Part shown: in pieces, positions 20,926 to 32,726 of the stretch
How positions within the stretch are numbered: the first letter of the stretch is position 1
Layout of the letters: the number at the start of each line of letters is the position of its first letter
Assembly (NCBI GenBank): GCA_963969595.1
Contig: OZ018417.1
Span: 3,970,501 to 4,034,500 of the forward strand
DNA: 64,000 nucleotides
Origin: Neckera pumila
Taxonomy: Eukaryota > Streptophyta > Bryopsida > Hypnales > Neckeraceae
Direction of reading: 5' to 3'
The notes under the pieces: model-generated
Told to the model about the DNA's origin: nothing
Databases searched by the model: none
Seen by the model: only the letters and a program-made list of their open reading frames with translations
Translations under genes and position numbers: made by a program

Positions 20926-23900
20926 TTACGCCCCTGCTGAAGCTGCTCCATGAAAGCCGAGGTCATCCACTCCAGCCTCCTTCATCAACTTTTTCGTCAA
21001 ATTTGTAAGCTCTGCCATGGCACGCTTGGTAATCTCTATGGCCGTATCCTTCTCAATCAACGGGTTTTTCAGATCCCCCAAATCCTCCGCACTTCCATGA
21101 ACTTGAAGTCGTCCCGAATGCTGCGGGAGCTGAGCTTCGGCAGATGAAGCGTCGCCGGATCGGCTTTCAGTGCTTGTTCCCGGCTGGCACTCCTGAACAA
21201 GGTTGTGGCTCAAGTTGGTCAGATTACGAAGGGCTTCAATCGCCATTTCAGCTTCAAGTTTTGCCCTTCCACCTGCTAAGAGTTGTGACGCAGTATCTCC
21301 ATCTAGGCCCTGTAACTGTAACATTCGCACTCGACTTAAAACATTGGCTTCGTCGATCACATCCTGCCGCAGCATATTAAGATCCTTTTCTCGATCACCC
21401 CACTGACGTAACAGCGCTTGCAGCTCTCGATCTTTGCTAGCAAGTTCAGTTTGTACCTCCAACAGATGCAGATCTTTTTTCTGCAGGTCCTCCTTCAAGG
21501 CGTTGATCTCTCGCTGCCATAGGCCCTCATCGAGGAACTGCTCCTCTAAATGCTCTACTTGCAATTGAGACTCGAAGAGTGCTCGTTTTGTGGAAAGAAG
21601 TTCTGATGATTTTCGCATAAGCATTGACTCTTCCAAAACATCCTGTCTTGAACTTGAGTCCTGAACAAGTGCTCGAGAAAGTTCAGTGATTTGTTCTACC
21701 ACAGATGTGGCCTGGTTGAGCTGCAAATGGCTGTCATTTAAGCCAACCCGTAGAACGGCAACCTCTTCTTCCTTTTTCCTCAAAAGCAGCGATACTTTAG
21801 ATAGCTGATCCTCCTTGGTTTGCAGTAGGCCTCTGGGACGCATCACCTCCTCTTGCAACGATTTCAAGGATTCCTGAGCTGCTTGAAGTTGAATATCCTT
21901 CTGGTTCAGAGCTAATTTCACTGAAAAAAGCTCTGACTTAAGGTTCTGCAGCTCCAATTTGGTACCCACCAACTCAGTTTCCTTCAACTGCAAAGCTAGC
22001 TCTGTATCAGAGAGTAGTGAATCCCTTTCCTGTAAGAGCCTCGTCGAGACGTTCAACTCTTGCATTAATTCTTGTACCCTATGCTTCTCGCTTGATAGGG
22101 CTGCCTGCAATTCAAAATTAGCCTCCTTATCCTGTCGAAGCTCTTCTTGAAGAGCTTTGTAAGATAACCTGGCAAGCCTAGTGTGTTCTTGCTCCTTCTC
22201 AAGCACGTTCTGAGCAGATTCCAGATTCTTCTCCAAAGAAGCTAACATGGCTCTCTTAGATGCAAGATCCTTCTCTTGATGATCAATCAACTTATTCTGC
22301 TCATCAACAGATCGACGAAGACTGGCTACCGTCGATTGGGATTCCGAAAGTTCCGCTTGCACCTCGGTGAGCAAGACTTTGAGTTGCGAAAGCTCAGTTA
22401 GACGGGCTTTTCCTCTGACCTTACTGCTGGCCAATTCTTGTTCCAAGCTTCTCAAATCATCCTGTGCACTTGACCACGCCTTGGTTCTCTCTTCTAACTC
22501 AGCTTCCAACTTACGCAGCATGTCTTGCTTCCAATCCCTGTCTTCTCGCAGTTTTCCCAAGTCAGAATCTTTGTCCAATAATGATGCTTGCAGCGACTCA
22601 TTGTCAGCCGCCTTCGTGGAAAGAAGATCCTTTGTTCGCTGAAGCTCGAGTTCTTTCAAAGTGAGATTTGCGGCTACCTCCTCAAGAGCTCCGTCTTTCT
22701 CTAACAACTGATTTTGGAGTTCCCTAAGATCATCTTGTTTCTTGGCTAGCTCTTTTTGCGCATCTTCTAATTCAGCTTTATTTTGATTGACCACCTACAC
22801 GAGTTCATCAAACCATTAATGCAAATATCTAGGTAGTAACAAGCTCTAAAGCGTACTAGGCCCTTCGAAATGCTCTGACGGTACAAACTAATCACAAATA
22901 ACCTTGTCTCCAACGTTCTTCCATGTGGGAAACCCTAATTACAACCCCCAAATTTCCTCATTCACAAAGAAGGCCTAACAGTATCCAATATCATCTCAGC
23001 TAAACCAATCAATACAAACGAAGTAAGGACAAGAGGGTAAAGGTCAGGTCGTAAAGGTCTGCTCTCCATCACGATTTCCACATAAATACTCATAACATAT
23101 AATCAAATGAAGCACCATGCTAACTCAGAGCAACAAAATAATAACGTTCAAGAAAAATAGTGTGACCAACATCATGACCCAAAATGTTCAACATGATCCG
23201 TCAGAAAATGGGAGGCCAGTCCTCAGCATTGCCCGCACTGGTATTTATCAAACAACAGAAGAAAACTGCAATAGAAAACCTACGACTGACATATTGCTCA
23301 CCTCTTCCGCAGTTCTTAACGCTTGGCTTCTAGACAAAAAGACCTCATGTGCACGTCGAAGCTCTTCCTGCTTAATCGAGTGGTTTTTGTAGGCAGCTTC
23401 CAGTTCCTCCTCTCTGTTTAGCAATGCCGACCGTGTTCTTTGCACATCCCATTGGTCAACCCTCACCGCCTGTTCAGCTTCCCCAAGCTCTGTCTCTTTG
23501 GCTTTCAAAGCATTGAGGACAACATTGAGGTCCAATTCAAGCTCATTTACGGTATGCTCAATTTCTTTTCCATTTCGGAAATTTGGATCAGATGTCTTCT
23601 CTTCCTGCCACTGCGCCTGCTGAATGAGTCGTTCTAAAGCTGCTATAGCGGGATTTAACTGCCCATTCCCACCTGTCGGACCAATGTTTCCTGCTTTGCC
23701 GATCGGCTTCTCCAGAACAGACACACATAGAGAGAGCTGCGCTTTCCGACGAGTAATGAATCTACAGTTCAGTTTCACCTCATCACCTTTGAATGAATTC
23801 TGCAAGACATATTCAAACAAATTTTAAGATATAAAGGTCAACTGAAACCATCCATTACCGGTTCCCATGATTTTAAATTTAAATTTTACTGACCATGCCG

Positions 23901-24416
23901 GTTCCCTTAATGATAGTCGCCAATGCCACACGCGAATGTGAGAGATGAGGTTCACCATGTTATCACAATCAAAATTGCAAACAAACTGTTGCATGCTTGA
24001 TTAATCAAAGACTTTCGAGATTCTCCAACTCTCACGCCTTCGGTAAACCCTAGCCCAAAGCAGGACGCAGCGGTGAATCCCCTCAGGAAATCGTTCGTGT
24101 GAAGAAAACTATCCAGTATACGAATAAGGAAAGTAAAATTGATGAGCTTCTGCGCATTAATCAGCTTATGACTAGCTGTTCTGTCATAGGCAGAAGACGA
24201 AGATCTAATTTTGCACTTTAAGAAATCCCTGAGATTCCTCGGTCACTCAATTCTTACTATGAGCTAAGAATCCGACAACTAAACCAAAAAAACTCCAAAA
24301 ATGAACTTCTTGCTCCTCCATACCTGAAGCTTCGACCTCCTTTGCTTTGCACTCTGAGAAAAACTGGATGGATCCCACAGCTTTTGCGCGACCAAACCCG
24401 AGATGGAAGCCGCCAT
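20926..24416 (-). CDS. Long coiled-coil protein with plastid-targeting-like N-terminus, PII1/MRC-like (819 aa, three exons)
   Basis: Exons are 24416-24324, 23799-23302 and 22794-20926, joined by phase-0 introns (CAG|GTATGG, CTTGCAG|AAT, GAG|GTGAGC, GTGTAG|GTG). The ATG at 24416-24414 opens MAASISGLVAQKLWDPSSFS, rich in Ala, Ser and basic residues and almost free of acidic ones up to about residue 31, as in plastid transit peptides. RRKAQLSLCVS near residue 57 may be the processing region. From about residue 105 to 700 the protein is nearly continuous heptad-like coiled coil rich in Leu, Glu, Lys and Gln; the last 110 residues are less ordered. Length, transit peptide, early ALKAKETEL block and late RxLLNREEELEAA block fit the plastid myosin-resembling family (PII1/MRC, starch granule initiation). 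Other plastid coiled-coil proteins such as MFP1 remain possible. It is the only gene here with an uninterrupted frame. Confidence 0.8.
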
Positions 24417-24856
24417 TTCGCAAAACCGAGCCCTATTTGCTCCAATCCAACCGACTCTCCGCTCTCCGAACTACAAAATGAGCCAACCACTCCACCTCCG
24501 CCGGAAATTCATCGTGCTACCGCAGACCTTAGAAAAGAAAATACCAATATTCCACAGATTTTATGTTAGGGCCCCATGCGCCAACTGGAAATTGTGTCCG
24601 CCATAGCCAAGCACAGAAGGCAAGAAAGAGTTCCCAAAAACTCTCACACACAGAGCTGGGATACAGAGGATACAGAAGAGGAGATCGAGAATTTGAGGAA
24701 CCTTCGGGAGCCACAAGATAATTGCCAAGGTCGAGATCGTCGAGTCCACCATAGCCATACAAGCCATCGGCCACAGCCAGTGCGGGATCGGAGAAGTTCG
24801 AACTATAGAGAAAGAGGTGGAGCAAGCGCATCTTTCATCTGCTAGTGGGAAGACAC
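24417..24856 (-). promoter_or_regulatory. Probable 5' UTR and promoter of the coiled-coil gene
   Basis: The DNA upstream of the start at 24416 is richer in C and G than the surrounding intergenic DNA and has no interrupted repeat, consistent with a host promoter and leader. ORFs on both strands (24529-24932) have no recognisable product. No clear TATA box was identified, so the transcription start is unknown. Confidence 0.4.
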
Positions 24857-24862
24857 CACGTG
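24857..24862. promoter_or_regulatory. G-box (CACGTG)
   Basis: A CACGTG hexamer within accacgtgtcaac lies about 440 bp upstream of the start codon at 24416. G-boxes bind bZIP and bHLH factors and are common in light- and sugar-responsive plant promoters. A single palindromic hexamer can occur by chance. Confidence 0.3.
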
Positions 24863-25220
24863 TCAACGGGGCATGGAAAGCAGCAGCCATGTGGACATGA
24901 CGCGGACGCGCGGCAGGGGGTCCGGGCCGCAACCCTGAACAGTTCGCTGGTGGAAGATGAAAGTCGGCAGGACGCTAAGAGCCCGTTGCCATTGCCTTCC
25001 TGGACCTCCGATTCCTGGAGGGGCCCGGACCCGAAGTCAAGCCATGAACAGGAAACTGTTGCCTCCATTGCGGCTGGACCTCCAGGGACTGGACACCCTG
25101 TAGCGGCAACCCAAGTTACATTCACCTGTGATATTTTTACTCAGTTTGGAGCCTCAGAACAATTCAACATTCAAGAATTTTTAATTAAAAGTTCATACTC
25201 ACCGCTTACTTGAACCACCA
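24863..25220. other. GC-richer intergenic segment, no gene recognised
   Basis: This segment contains GC-rich stretches such as gacgcggacgcgcggcaggg and ggaggggcccggacccg. ORFs on both strands overlap and none resembles a known protein. It could be distal promoter or an old insertion. Confidence 0.3.
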
Positions 25221-25224
25221 AAAG

Positions 25225-25400
25225 CCCTCTCACAATCATAATTAAATTGCAATAATCAATCACAATCATAATTATAATTATTATGTTAAAAATTATAATT
25301 AATATGTTCATATTTGAAATTAATATGTTCATAATTATAATTAATACGTTCGTAATCATATTTAATTATGTTCATAATCATAATTAATTATGTAGGATAT
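25225..25400. repeat. AT-only tandem repeat, about 25 bp
   Basis: Imperfect copies of aatatgttcataattataat follow one another, with cataattaattatg at the end. The tract is almost pure A and T and directly precedes another tandem array. Confidence 0.8.
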
Positions 25401-25494
25401 TATGTAGGCTACTACACAATGAAAATTTATTAATGATAATCCATAAATTTGTAATACACAGGATGGGCAAGTAAACACAGGTTTTTATGGTTCG

Positions 25495-25635
25495 AATTAA
25501 TCAGGTGGAAATCAGGTTAAAAATCAGGTTCAAATTAGGTTAAAAATCAGATTCAAATTAGTTTAAAAATGAGGTTCAAATCAGTTTGAAAATAGGTTTA
25601 AAATCAAGTTCAAATCAGGTTCAAATCACGTGATT
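25495..25635. repeat. Short tandem repeat, about 24 bp (aatcaggttcaaatcaggtt)
   Basis: About six imperfect units alternate aggttcaaat and aggttaaaaat from 25495 to 25635. Confidence 0.85.
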
Positions 25636-27257
25636 TCATATGATTTGGCCTCCATTAAACATGATTATGCAACAATTTGAAGCCTGACGTGCTTGAGGTT
25701 CTCGCTTTGTGGTAACTTGAAGTTCATGAATTGGTAAAAGGAGACCCTGGGAAGTCAGCAAGAAGTTCCAAAACTATCTGGATTACTTTGGATTTTTTCT
25801 AAATTGGGAGGTCCGGCTCCCCCTCTAGGGCCTCTAGGTCTGTGAAGCCGGTATTGCCGGATTGGAGCCTGGAAGGCTGGCTGGAGGTCCAGCCTAACCA
25901 TCCAGGGGCAATGGCAAGCCTGTGGATGGCCAGGGCCTGGCCATCCAGGACCCCAATGGCAACAGACCCTAACGCAGTCTATCGAAGTGGCAGGACATTA
26001 GGGGAGGCAACCCATTTCTGATCACTTAACCCTTCAAGGACGGACCCGTAACCACTGATTTTCAAGCCTCACTACCTATCACTCAATTTTTCATCATTTT
26101 ACAACTAATATGAATGAAAAATTTTATATTTATTTTTCAAAAGCAGAACTACATATATTCTATACTTCATAAATTTTTTAGATTTCTTTTGTGAAAAATT
26201 AGTATTTTTGAGAATTTGTGAAGAAAAAGTGAAGAAAAATCATATCAAATAGAAAAGTATTTCAAAAAATCTGAAAATTTCATAATGTGTGGATGTTACG
26301 GTGACAAACACCATGGTGTAAGCTCAATATCCATGCCATTCTATAATTAGAAAATAGTAGACTTTGAAAATACATCCAAAGTTCAAATAGCAATAGAATA
26401 TTAGGAATTTTTTCAAAATTGTAATTGGAGTAGAAACTAGAGTAGGTGACCTTCATTACGTTAGTTGGGCTCAAACTCAAAAAATATCATTTTTGTGGAG
26501 AAATTTCAGATTTAGAACAAGGAGCAACAACTTCCTAAAATACTCTAAAATAGCAAATTTGGTGATCCATTTTTTTACTAATTTCTCATTTACATGAAAA
26601 CAAACGCTAGCAAGACTACAAATTCAATTAAATACTCTTCATAACCCACCATGAAAGGTGAACAAGAAAAGTATGGATGAAAAAAAGCTTCCAATCTCTA
26701 TACAAACCTCTGCATTGTCATCCAAATGCCACAAAATGGCTATGTCGGCGTTCCAAGGTTAAAGAACTATGCATATGGCTACAAGGTGGAATTCTTCAGT
26801 GGGAAACTTCTTGGGGGTGCAAAAATAGAGTTCGGAAGGTTTTCATAAATTTTCAGATTTTTTTTTCTCAAAAGATATTTACTATGAATTTTTTGGTAGA
26901 AGATTCTGTTTGACCCATTCTAGTTATAGAGACTTTCCTATTTCCAACCAAGGGCTGGTTGCAAAATCCATCAAGGTTGGTTGCAATATTGAGAGTCTTG
27001 GAGGCAATCCTTATGTGCCACAACTACTTTGGGAACCATGCCATAATCAAGCACTAGTCATCTCCGCCTTCATGGAAAGAAAACAACATACATGGCCACA
27101 ATGGGGCGTCGATTAGGAATGAGTTGCCTCCTCTAGTAAACCGGTCCTACAAAGTGGGGCCAGTAGGATGAAAACGCAAGAATTTTTTATTTATCACAAA
27201 TGATTTTTTTTGCAAATTTTGAATTCATATTTGCAATCAGAGGCCCTAAATTATATA
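25636..27257. other. 1.6 kb without a recognised gene
   Basis: The region has a GC-richer piece (about 25800-26000, ggtccggctccccctctag and ccatccaggggcaatgg) followed by AT-rich DNA. At 26033 the sequence TTAACCCTTCAAGGACGG looks like the left end of another TTAA element, but I found no matching right end. ORFs at 26677-26913 and 26910-27116 have no recognisable product. Confidence 0.3.
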
Positions 27258-28335
27258 CCCCCTCCATCCCAAAAAAATCTTCCGGTTTACCTTAATTTGT
27301 TGTCCCAAAATGGTTTTCCTACCAGACGTGGAGGAAGAGCCCAGGAAATAATTCCCCCCTAATAAACAATTGCGTGGATACTTTGTCACATGCGGCCATC
27401 AATCGCATCATGACCAGAGAATGCTAGCTGGGCCTACAGAATCATTGAATGCTTTACTTTTATATGAGTGGAAGTTGGTTAAGCTTAGATTTGAAGCTAT
27501 TTACAGAAATCAGGTACCTGCCTGGTGGTTCCCTTGTGCATGGTGGTTGGTTGGGTACTGATCACTTTAAGGTAGATCAACCTATTACCACCCTGATTTG
27601 CAATTTGACTATCTTGGGGCTAATTCCATGAGAGACATATATTTTTCAGAGGTGTGCGCATGTTTCATGAATCAAACCCAAGTGAAATTATAATTTTCTG
27701 ATCAAAATTGTAATTTCTGTGAATTTTTGAAGTGTTTTACTAAAGCGCCCATGACTAGGGTCATAAACGCCCTAATAACAACCCATAACCACCTTCTTAT
27801 GTCCCTACAAGCATCTAGGTGTTCACCAATCAGCTATTGCCACATTACCCTAAATGACATAAATGCACTGATTTTGTCAGATTTCCAGATAGAATTGGCT
27901 CACTTCTGGACAGATTTGGATGGTGGAATGGGTGGAAATGGAGCCAAAAACAGGGTGGCGGAAATGGGTTGGAGACGGAATTAGGCTAGTCTACCTTATC
28001 TCAATTGACTGCACAAACTTCTTGCGAGCTTGTATTGTTTTGGGGGCAAGCTGATTTGATAGGTGACATGGCACTAAGTCACTGCGGGAAGCTAGAAGGA
28101 CACCGCGAGAACTCAAGAAATGAGTGGCCAGTGGTGTTTCTTGAAAGTGGCTATAAAATCTCACTTTTTCATGCTCTATAACTCTTTTTTGAAAACTAAT
28201 TTAGGGCTGAAATTTTTAGGACAATAGGAGAGCATCTAACTCTATTTATTGTTCAAAACGGATTAAAAAATTATTATTTTTAAGCTTAATCTGAAACATT
28301 TTGTCTAACGAGAAGATCATCTTGGGATGGTGGAG
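27258..28335. mobile_element. Mariner/Stowaway-like non-autonomous element (1.08 kb)
   Basis: The left end CCCCCTCCATCCCAAAAAAA continues ATCTTC. The right end on the opposite strand reads CTCCACCATCCCAAGATGAT and continues CTTC. Both are flanked by TA (27256-27257 and 28336-28337). CTCCCTCC-type ends with TA duplication are typical of plant Tc1/mariner relatives. No transposase frame is present. The ends match at about 19 of 24 positions. Confidence 0.55.
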
Positions 28336-28337
28336 TA

Positions 28338-29598
28338 CTAAAGATCCAGAAGTACCCTAGATACAGGCTCAAATTAATGACCTTCTTTTTTACATTGATC
28401 TTCCAATTCTTGCATTTTTACCCTGTTGGTATTACTTCGTAGGACAGGTTCAATGTCTTGCAACAAAGTGGGCCATGCAAGCTAAATATTATGTTTTGCA
28501 AGATAATTGTAAAAAAAAAAAATTCTATTTTGTGCCATGTTAATTCTATATTCTTCACCTCTCTTGCAAAAGCTAGTTTAGGGCCTTTGTTAGCAAATAC
28601 AAATTCAAAATTTTCAAATTTCATCATGTGACAAATAAAAAATTCCTTTGTTTTCCTTTAGGAATATATTCAGCTTGCATGGTCCATATTGTAGGACGGG
28701 TTGAGCATCCTCCAATGAAAGAAACTTTTTGTTGGAATTTCAGAGTTGACTAATCAAAAGGTATGGTGCAATGAACTGAATGAGATCATCGCCACCCATT
28801 CCCAACAAACACAGCTCGGGGAATGGAGTGGCCAGGGGACTGCTCCTTTTGGGCCGCTTCCATGCGCCATCCAATCACAGGAAGCGCACACACCAAGACA
28901 AGACAAACTCATGCTTTAATGAATTGTCATAACCAAGAGCCAACCAAAATGTTAATTGATTAAAAAAATTTAAGAAATGGCCCACTAACCAACAGAGCCA
29001 ACAAGATCAAGGCCCAAGTCAATGCATGGCGGGGACGGGGAGCTAGTGTTTGGAGAGCCCATTTTGGAGTGACCGGTCTTCGTTTGTCCCTTTCCCATGA
29101 ATGGGTGTCTCGCTTTTTTTTCTCAACCCTGCCCAAACCTCGGCCCGAGAATTTGGCAATGAATAGGTGGCAATGCTCTAAGGACATGGACCCATGTGGC
29201 CACGTGGCCTTGCAATTAAAACTATTGTGGGTGCAAGTGCTATATTGCACCTATTATTGACACTAATTACACACGCACATAACTCCCCAAAGGAACAAGG
29301 GGTTTTCAAGGAAACATTTGTCAAAAAAAGTTGTTATTCAAAAATGAAAATTGAAAGTTCTTTTTGAAACTTCAATTGTACAAAATTGAAGTATAGTACT
29401 TTTTCAAAGTGTGGAAAAAGTTTCAGCCCATTTGACCAGATTGAAGGATTATAATGTTCAAAGTGAATTTTCTTTTCATTCCTACAAATTAGGGTCAATA
29501 GACTTCAAGCACTCTTGGAATAAAAATTTTAGCCTATACAAAAATGAGGTTTTGACCATTTATAAATGCACGATGTTAGGTTCACTAACAATTTTTTT
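28338..29598. other. 1.26 kb without a recognised gene
   Basis: AT-rich flanks surround a less AT-rich centre (about 28780-29230). Small ORFs on both strands around 28960-29260 show no family resemblance. Confidence 0.3.
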
Positions 29599-29875
29599 TT
29601 AACCCCTAAATGCCCAAGGCCTCAAATTTTGGTGTCGACAAAATTTTGAAGTTAAATAAGACCTTATTAAGTTTCTATTTCTGACAAATTCTTTTTGAAG
29701 TAGTTTTAGTATCAAAAACCCAATTTTGAAAATGAATGATTCTGATTTTTCTGTTTAAGATTTTGTGCAAAGATACCCATTGCAATCTTGGCTTTCTATA
29801 GTGTTGAGGGCTCTTAGAAATGAGCTTCTAATACACTAGATCTTGGAGAAAAAATCACACTAGAAATTCATTTAA

Positions 29876-30796
29876 TCCCTAAAGGACCAAGGCCTTTTTT
29901 CTGCCAAAGAACTCTCAAAACTGTCATTTCTAGAGCAAAGAGTGAAAAAATCTGAAATTTTTTTTTTTGCACCTCCAACCATTAAATCTTATACCTAACT
30001 AGTATGACAATGTGTGGAAAAAATTTCAAATTTTTTGACCACACAGATTGCAAGATATCTGCGTTCAAAGTGAAAGTAACAAGATTTTCAGCACATTGTG
30101 GGACTAGATTTTTTGACTTTGAACATTTTCAACTTAAGTTTTTTGATCTACAAAGTTTTGAGATTTAAATCTTTATAGTGGAGAATTGAGTTGAGAGTCT
30201 AAGAAAAAAAAAGAAATTCAAAAAACATAATCTTCATTCTTAAGAAAATTATTAAGTAGAAGATAGTACAAGATAGAAGGAAAATCTAAAGTATTCATGT
30301 CTTTTAGATGGAATTAAAATTCACTAATTCCAATAGTAAGATTATTCTAGCAAGAGAACTAAACTATGTGGAACTTTTTCTTTTGAAAAATTGCAAAAAT
30401 TGCATTCCAAAATGAATCCTACAAGTTCTTTTGTTCAAGAAGATGCTCTAAATGCCCAAAAAACAAGATTGTCCATAAATTTCTCATAAAAAATCCAAAT
30501 GAAATGAATCAAAGCTTCCAAAATAGGCAAAAATATAATCTATAAGGGTTTTTTGTTTTTGTTTTAAATTAAATTTTTTGCAAAATTTTTTTGCTGCCCA
30601 CTCTCCCCTGTTTTGAGCTTATTTAGGCATAACTTTTGTTCCCGGGCACTGATTGAAAAAAAAATTATATTACCACGAAGCTTATCAATTTTTCTATCTT
30701 CAAAAACAATTTCAAAAAATTGCAACAAAAATTCAGCCTGTAGGTACGTGCTCAAAATTCCGTTTGTCCTCCGAATAGACAATGGTCCTTTAGGGG
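29876..30796 (+). mobile_element. Non-autonomous piggyBac-type element nested in another (921 bp), TTAA duplication proven by empty site
   Basis: The ends are TCCCTAAAGGACCA and, inverted, CCCCTAAAGGACCA, flanked by TTAA at 29872-29875 and 30797-30800. The related copy at 60511-61155 lacks the insertion and reads ATTCAT-TTAA-AAAAATTG (reverse strand, TTAA at 60861-60864). The occupied copy reads attcat-TTAA-element-TTAA-aaaaattg. This gives exact boundaries and a single-TTAA target. No transposase is encoded. Confidence 0.92.
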
Positions 30797-31092
30797 TTAA
30801 AAAAATTGTAGAATAGATTTTGAGAAGCCATATATTGATTGGAGTTATGCATGTTAGACCCTTCAAGCTCATATTTTATTGGTGACCAATTTTTTTAGAT
30901 TTGACATCCAAAAAGAGAGCTGAAACGTTTTTGTAGTTTAACACCCTCATGATCAAACATTATAATCTCTCAACCCTTAAATGATATTTTTTTTTCCCTA
31001 CGTGATATCTAGCATGTCTAGTTTGAATTTGTACGGTTAATATTCAAAAAAATTGATTCAACTTATCAAAATGTTGTTTGTTTGTTCAATTT

Positions 31093-31310
31093 CACTACAA
31101 GGAATCCGCGTTTTAGATGACAAGCCCTGATTTTTCTTGACGGATTTTAGTGGACGTTTAATGCAACAAATTCATATTTTATTTATCAACAATGATGTTA
31201 TGTTGGACATTTTTGTTGACAAAAAACATGGGTTTGTTGCATTAGATGTCTACTAAAGTTTGTCAGGAAAAATCAAGGCTTATCACCTAAAACGCAGGTT
31301 TCTTATAGTG
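31093..31310. mobile_element. CACTA-type MITE (218 bp) with TTT target duplication
   Basis: The ends are CACTACAAGGAATCC and, inverted, CACTATAAGAAACC, both continuing GCGTTTTAG. TTT flanks both sides (31090-31092, 31311-31313). The copy at 60511-61155 keeps the empty site, gttcaattt followed by atagcaaattcc. A 3-bp duplication and CACTA ends are diagnostic of the CACTA (En/Spm) superfamily. The interior also folds on itself (inverted copies of gtttgttgcattagatg-like sequence). Confidence 0.9.
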
Positions 31311-31363
31311 TTTAAAGCAAATTCCAAGAAGCTCAAAATTGGCCTTGGGCATTTAGGGATTCA

Positions 31364-31505
31364 TTAGAAGCAATTGAAATGTCTATTTTATACTAAATCA
31401 CTTTGCAATGCAAGGAAGTTAAATGTATTGGCAATTTTAGAAGCAACTGATATGTCCAGCTTACACTAAATCACTTTGCAATGTAAAGAAGTTAAGTGAA
31501 TTGGC
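31364..31505. repeat. Tandem duplication, about 71 bp, two copies
   Basis: Both copies contain cactaaatcactttgcaatg or actaaatcactttgcaatgc, then aagttaa and ttggca. The second starts about 71 bp after the first. Confidence 0.8.
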
Positions 31506-32384
31506 AGTGCCGTTAGGAAAAATTTCAGCTTGAAAGAGGCCAATAGTGTTTGATTTTTGACACCCTACGGTGCAAATACAGAAAAATATTTATAATTTTT
31601 TTTTTAAATTCCTTTTTTTTGAAATAAAGTGAATTGGTTAATTCTTTGGAGTTGTCTGGTTTAGGCAGAGTGTTGGTTGGAGCGTATGTGGGATTGCCTC
31701 CATTGCTGTGGACTCTCTTGGTCAGCTTGGTTCTGAGCACAACATACTCGGCTAATTTAAGCTGAACATTATAACCCCAACACATCCCAAAATTATCGAA
31801 GAAAGTTTGTGGTTCACAACAAACATTTGTAAGTTACATTCCACGAGGTGATGGCCTTAAATTACAGCGCCACCGTGAACATCGTTTTTTTCTACCCTAC
31901 GACATCAATCGGCCTGCAGCATCCGCTGACAAGTGAAATAAGGTGCTTGTTTTTTCTTTAGCCTCTTAGATTTGGGACTCTGGTACTGAATCTGCTACAT
32001 TTCAATAGGCCTCTGCTTTGGCAAGGAAATACTTGTTACTGCTGAAATTTCCAATAACCCTGCTTTTGTACATAACATCTACAACATCCGAAGAGGATAC
32101 AACTGAAGAACTTTTTCTTTTCTTTTTTCCTATCTATTGTTGTAAGAGACTTAATTCATATGGGGATGAATTCTATCAACACTTTCTAACTTCTCTACCG
32201 TTCAGCAGTTACATTTTCTGTAGTCTGCTTCTACTGAATTTGATGAAAGTAGTTTACTCAACTTCTATACAGCTCTTCTTAGGTGACAAGCATTCTCTAG
32301 CTACTCTGTCTTGCACATTAAGAGCTATCCTCACTGTCCATGATCATCTGGGAAGATGAAGCAAGTACTTTTTTCATTAGCCAT
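31506..32384. other. No gene recognised; left flank of the 5-kb CACTA element
   Basis: The stretch 31850-32380 has mixed composition and a 113-codon ORF at 32018-32359 (plus) rich in Leu, Phe and Ser, without recognisable domains. Together with 37405-37560 across the CACTA insertion it may once have been contiguous unique sequence. Confidence 0.3.
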
Positions 32385-32726
32385 GTACACTAGTAGAAAA
32401 TTCATCGTCCAAAGTGATAAAAAAATGTTGATTTTTTTTGTTCCTTTTTTCTGTTGATTTGGACGTGTTGACTTGGACATTGCATAGCAAAAAAGTGTTG
32501 ATTTGGACATGAAAATGAACACTTGTGTGTGGTTCATCAACACAGAAGTGTTGATTAAGTAACTAGAAATTGTTGATTTGGCAACTAGAAAGTGTTAATT
32601 TTCAACAATTTAAAATAAAATAAAATACGTTTTATAGGAAAATAAATTTCTATCCAATGGCTCAATGCCACATGGTAGTCACCATGCGGACAAATCGCCA
32701 CATGGCATTCAACCGCCACGCGGGTA

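Larger units (their letters stand above)
29603..31359 (+). mobile_element. TTAA-flanked element (outer), carrying two nested insertions
   Basis: The left end CCCCTAAATGCCCAAGGCC follows TTAA (29599-29602). The right end, ggccttgggcatttaggg, is its exact inverted repeat over about 18 bp, followed by a mutated flank (attca). A shorter relative lies in reverse at 60511-61155. Inside are a 921-bp piggyBac-type element (29876-30796) and a 218-bp CACTA MITE (31093-31310). Without them the element is about 610 bp. Confidence 0.8.

Noticed and set aside
26033..27257. Another TTAA element starting TTAACCCTTCAAGGACGG
   Set aside because: No matching inverted end with TTAA was found downstream, so I list it only as a possible lone end.
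32018..32359. 113-codon ORF with hydrophobic stretches
   Set aside because: AT-rich Phe/Leu/Ser composition in a frame without homology or splice context; it looks like chance.
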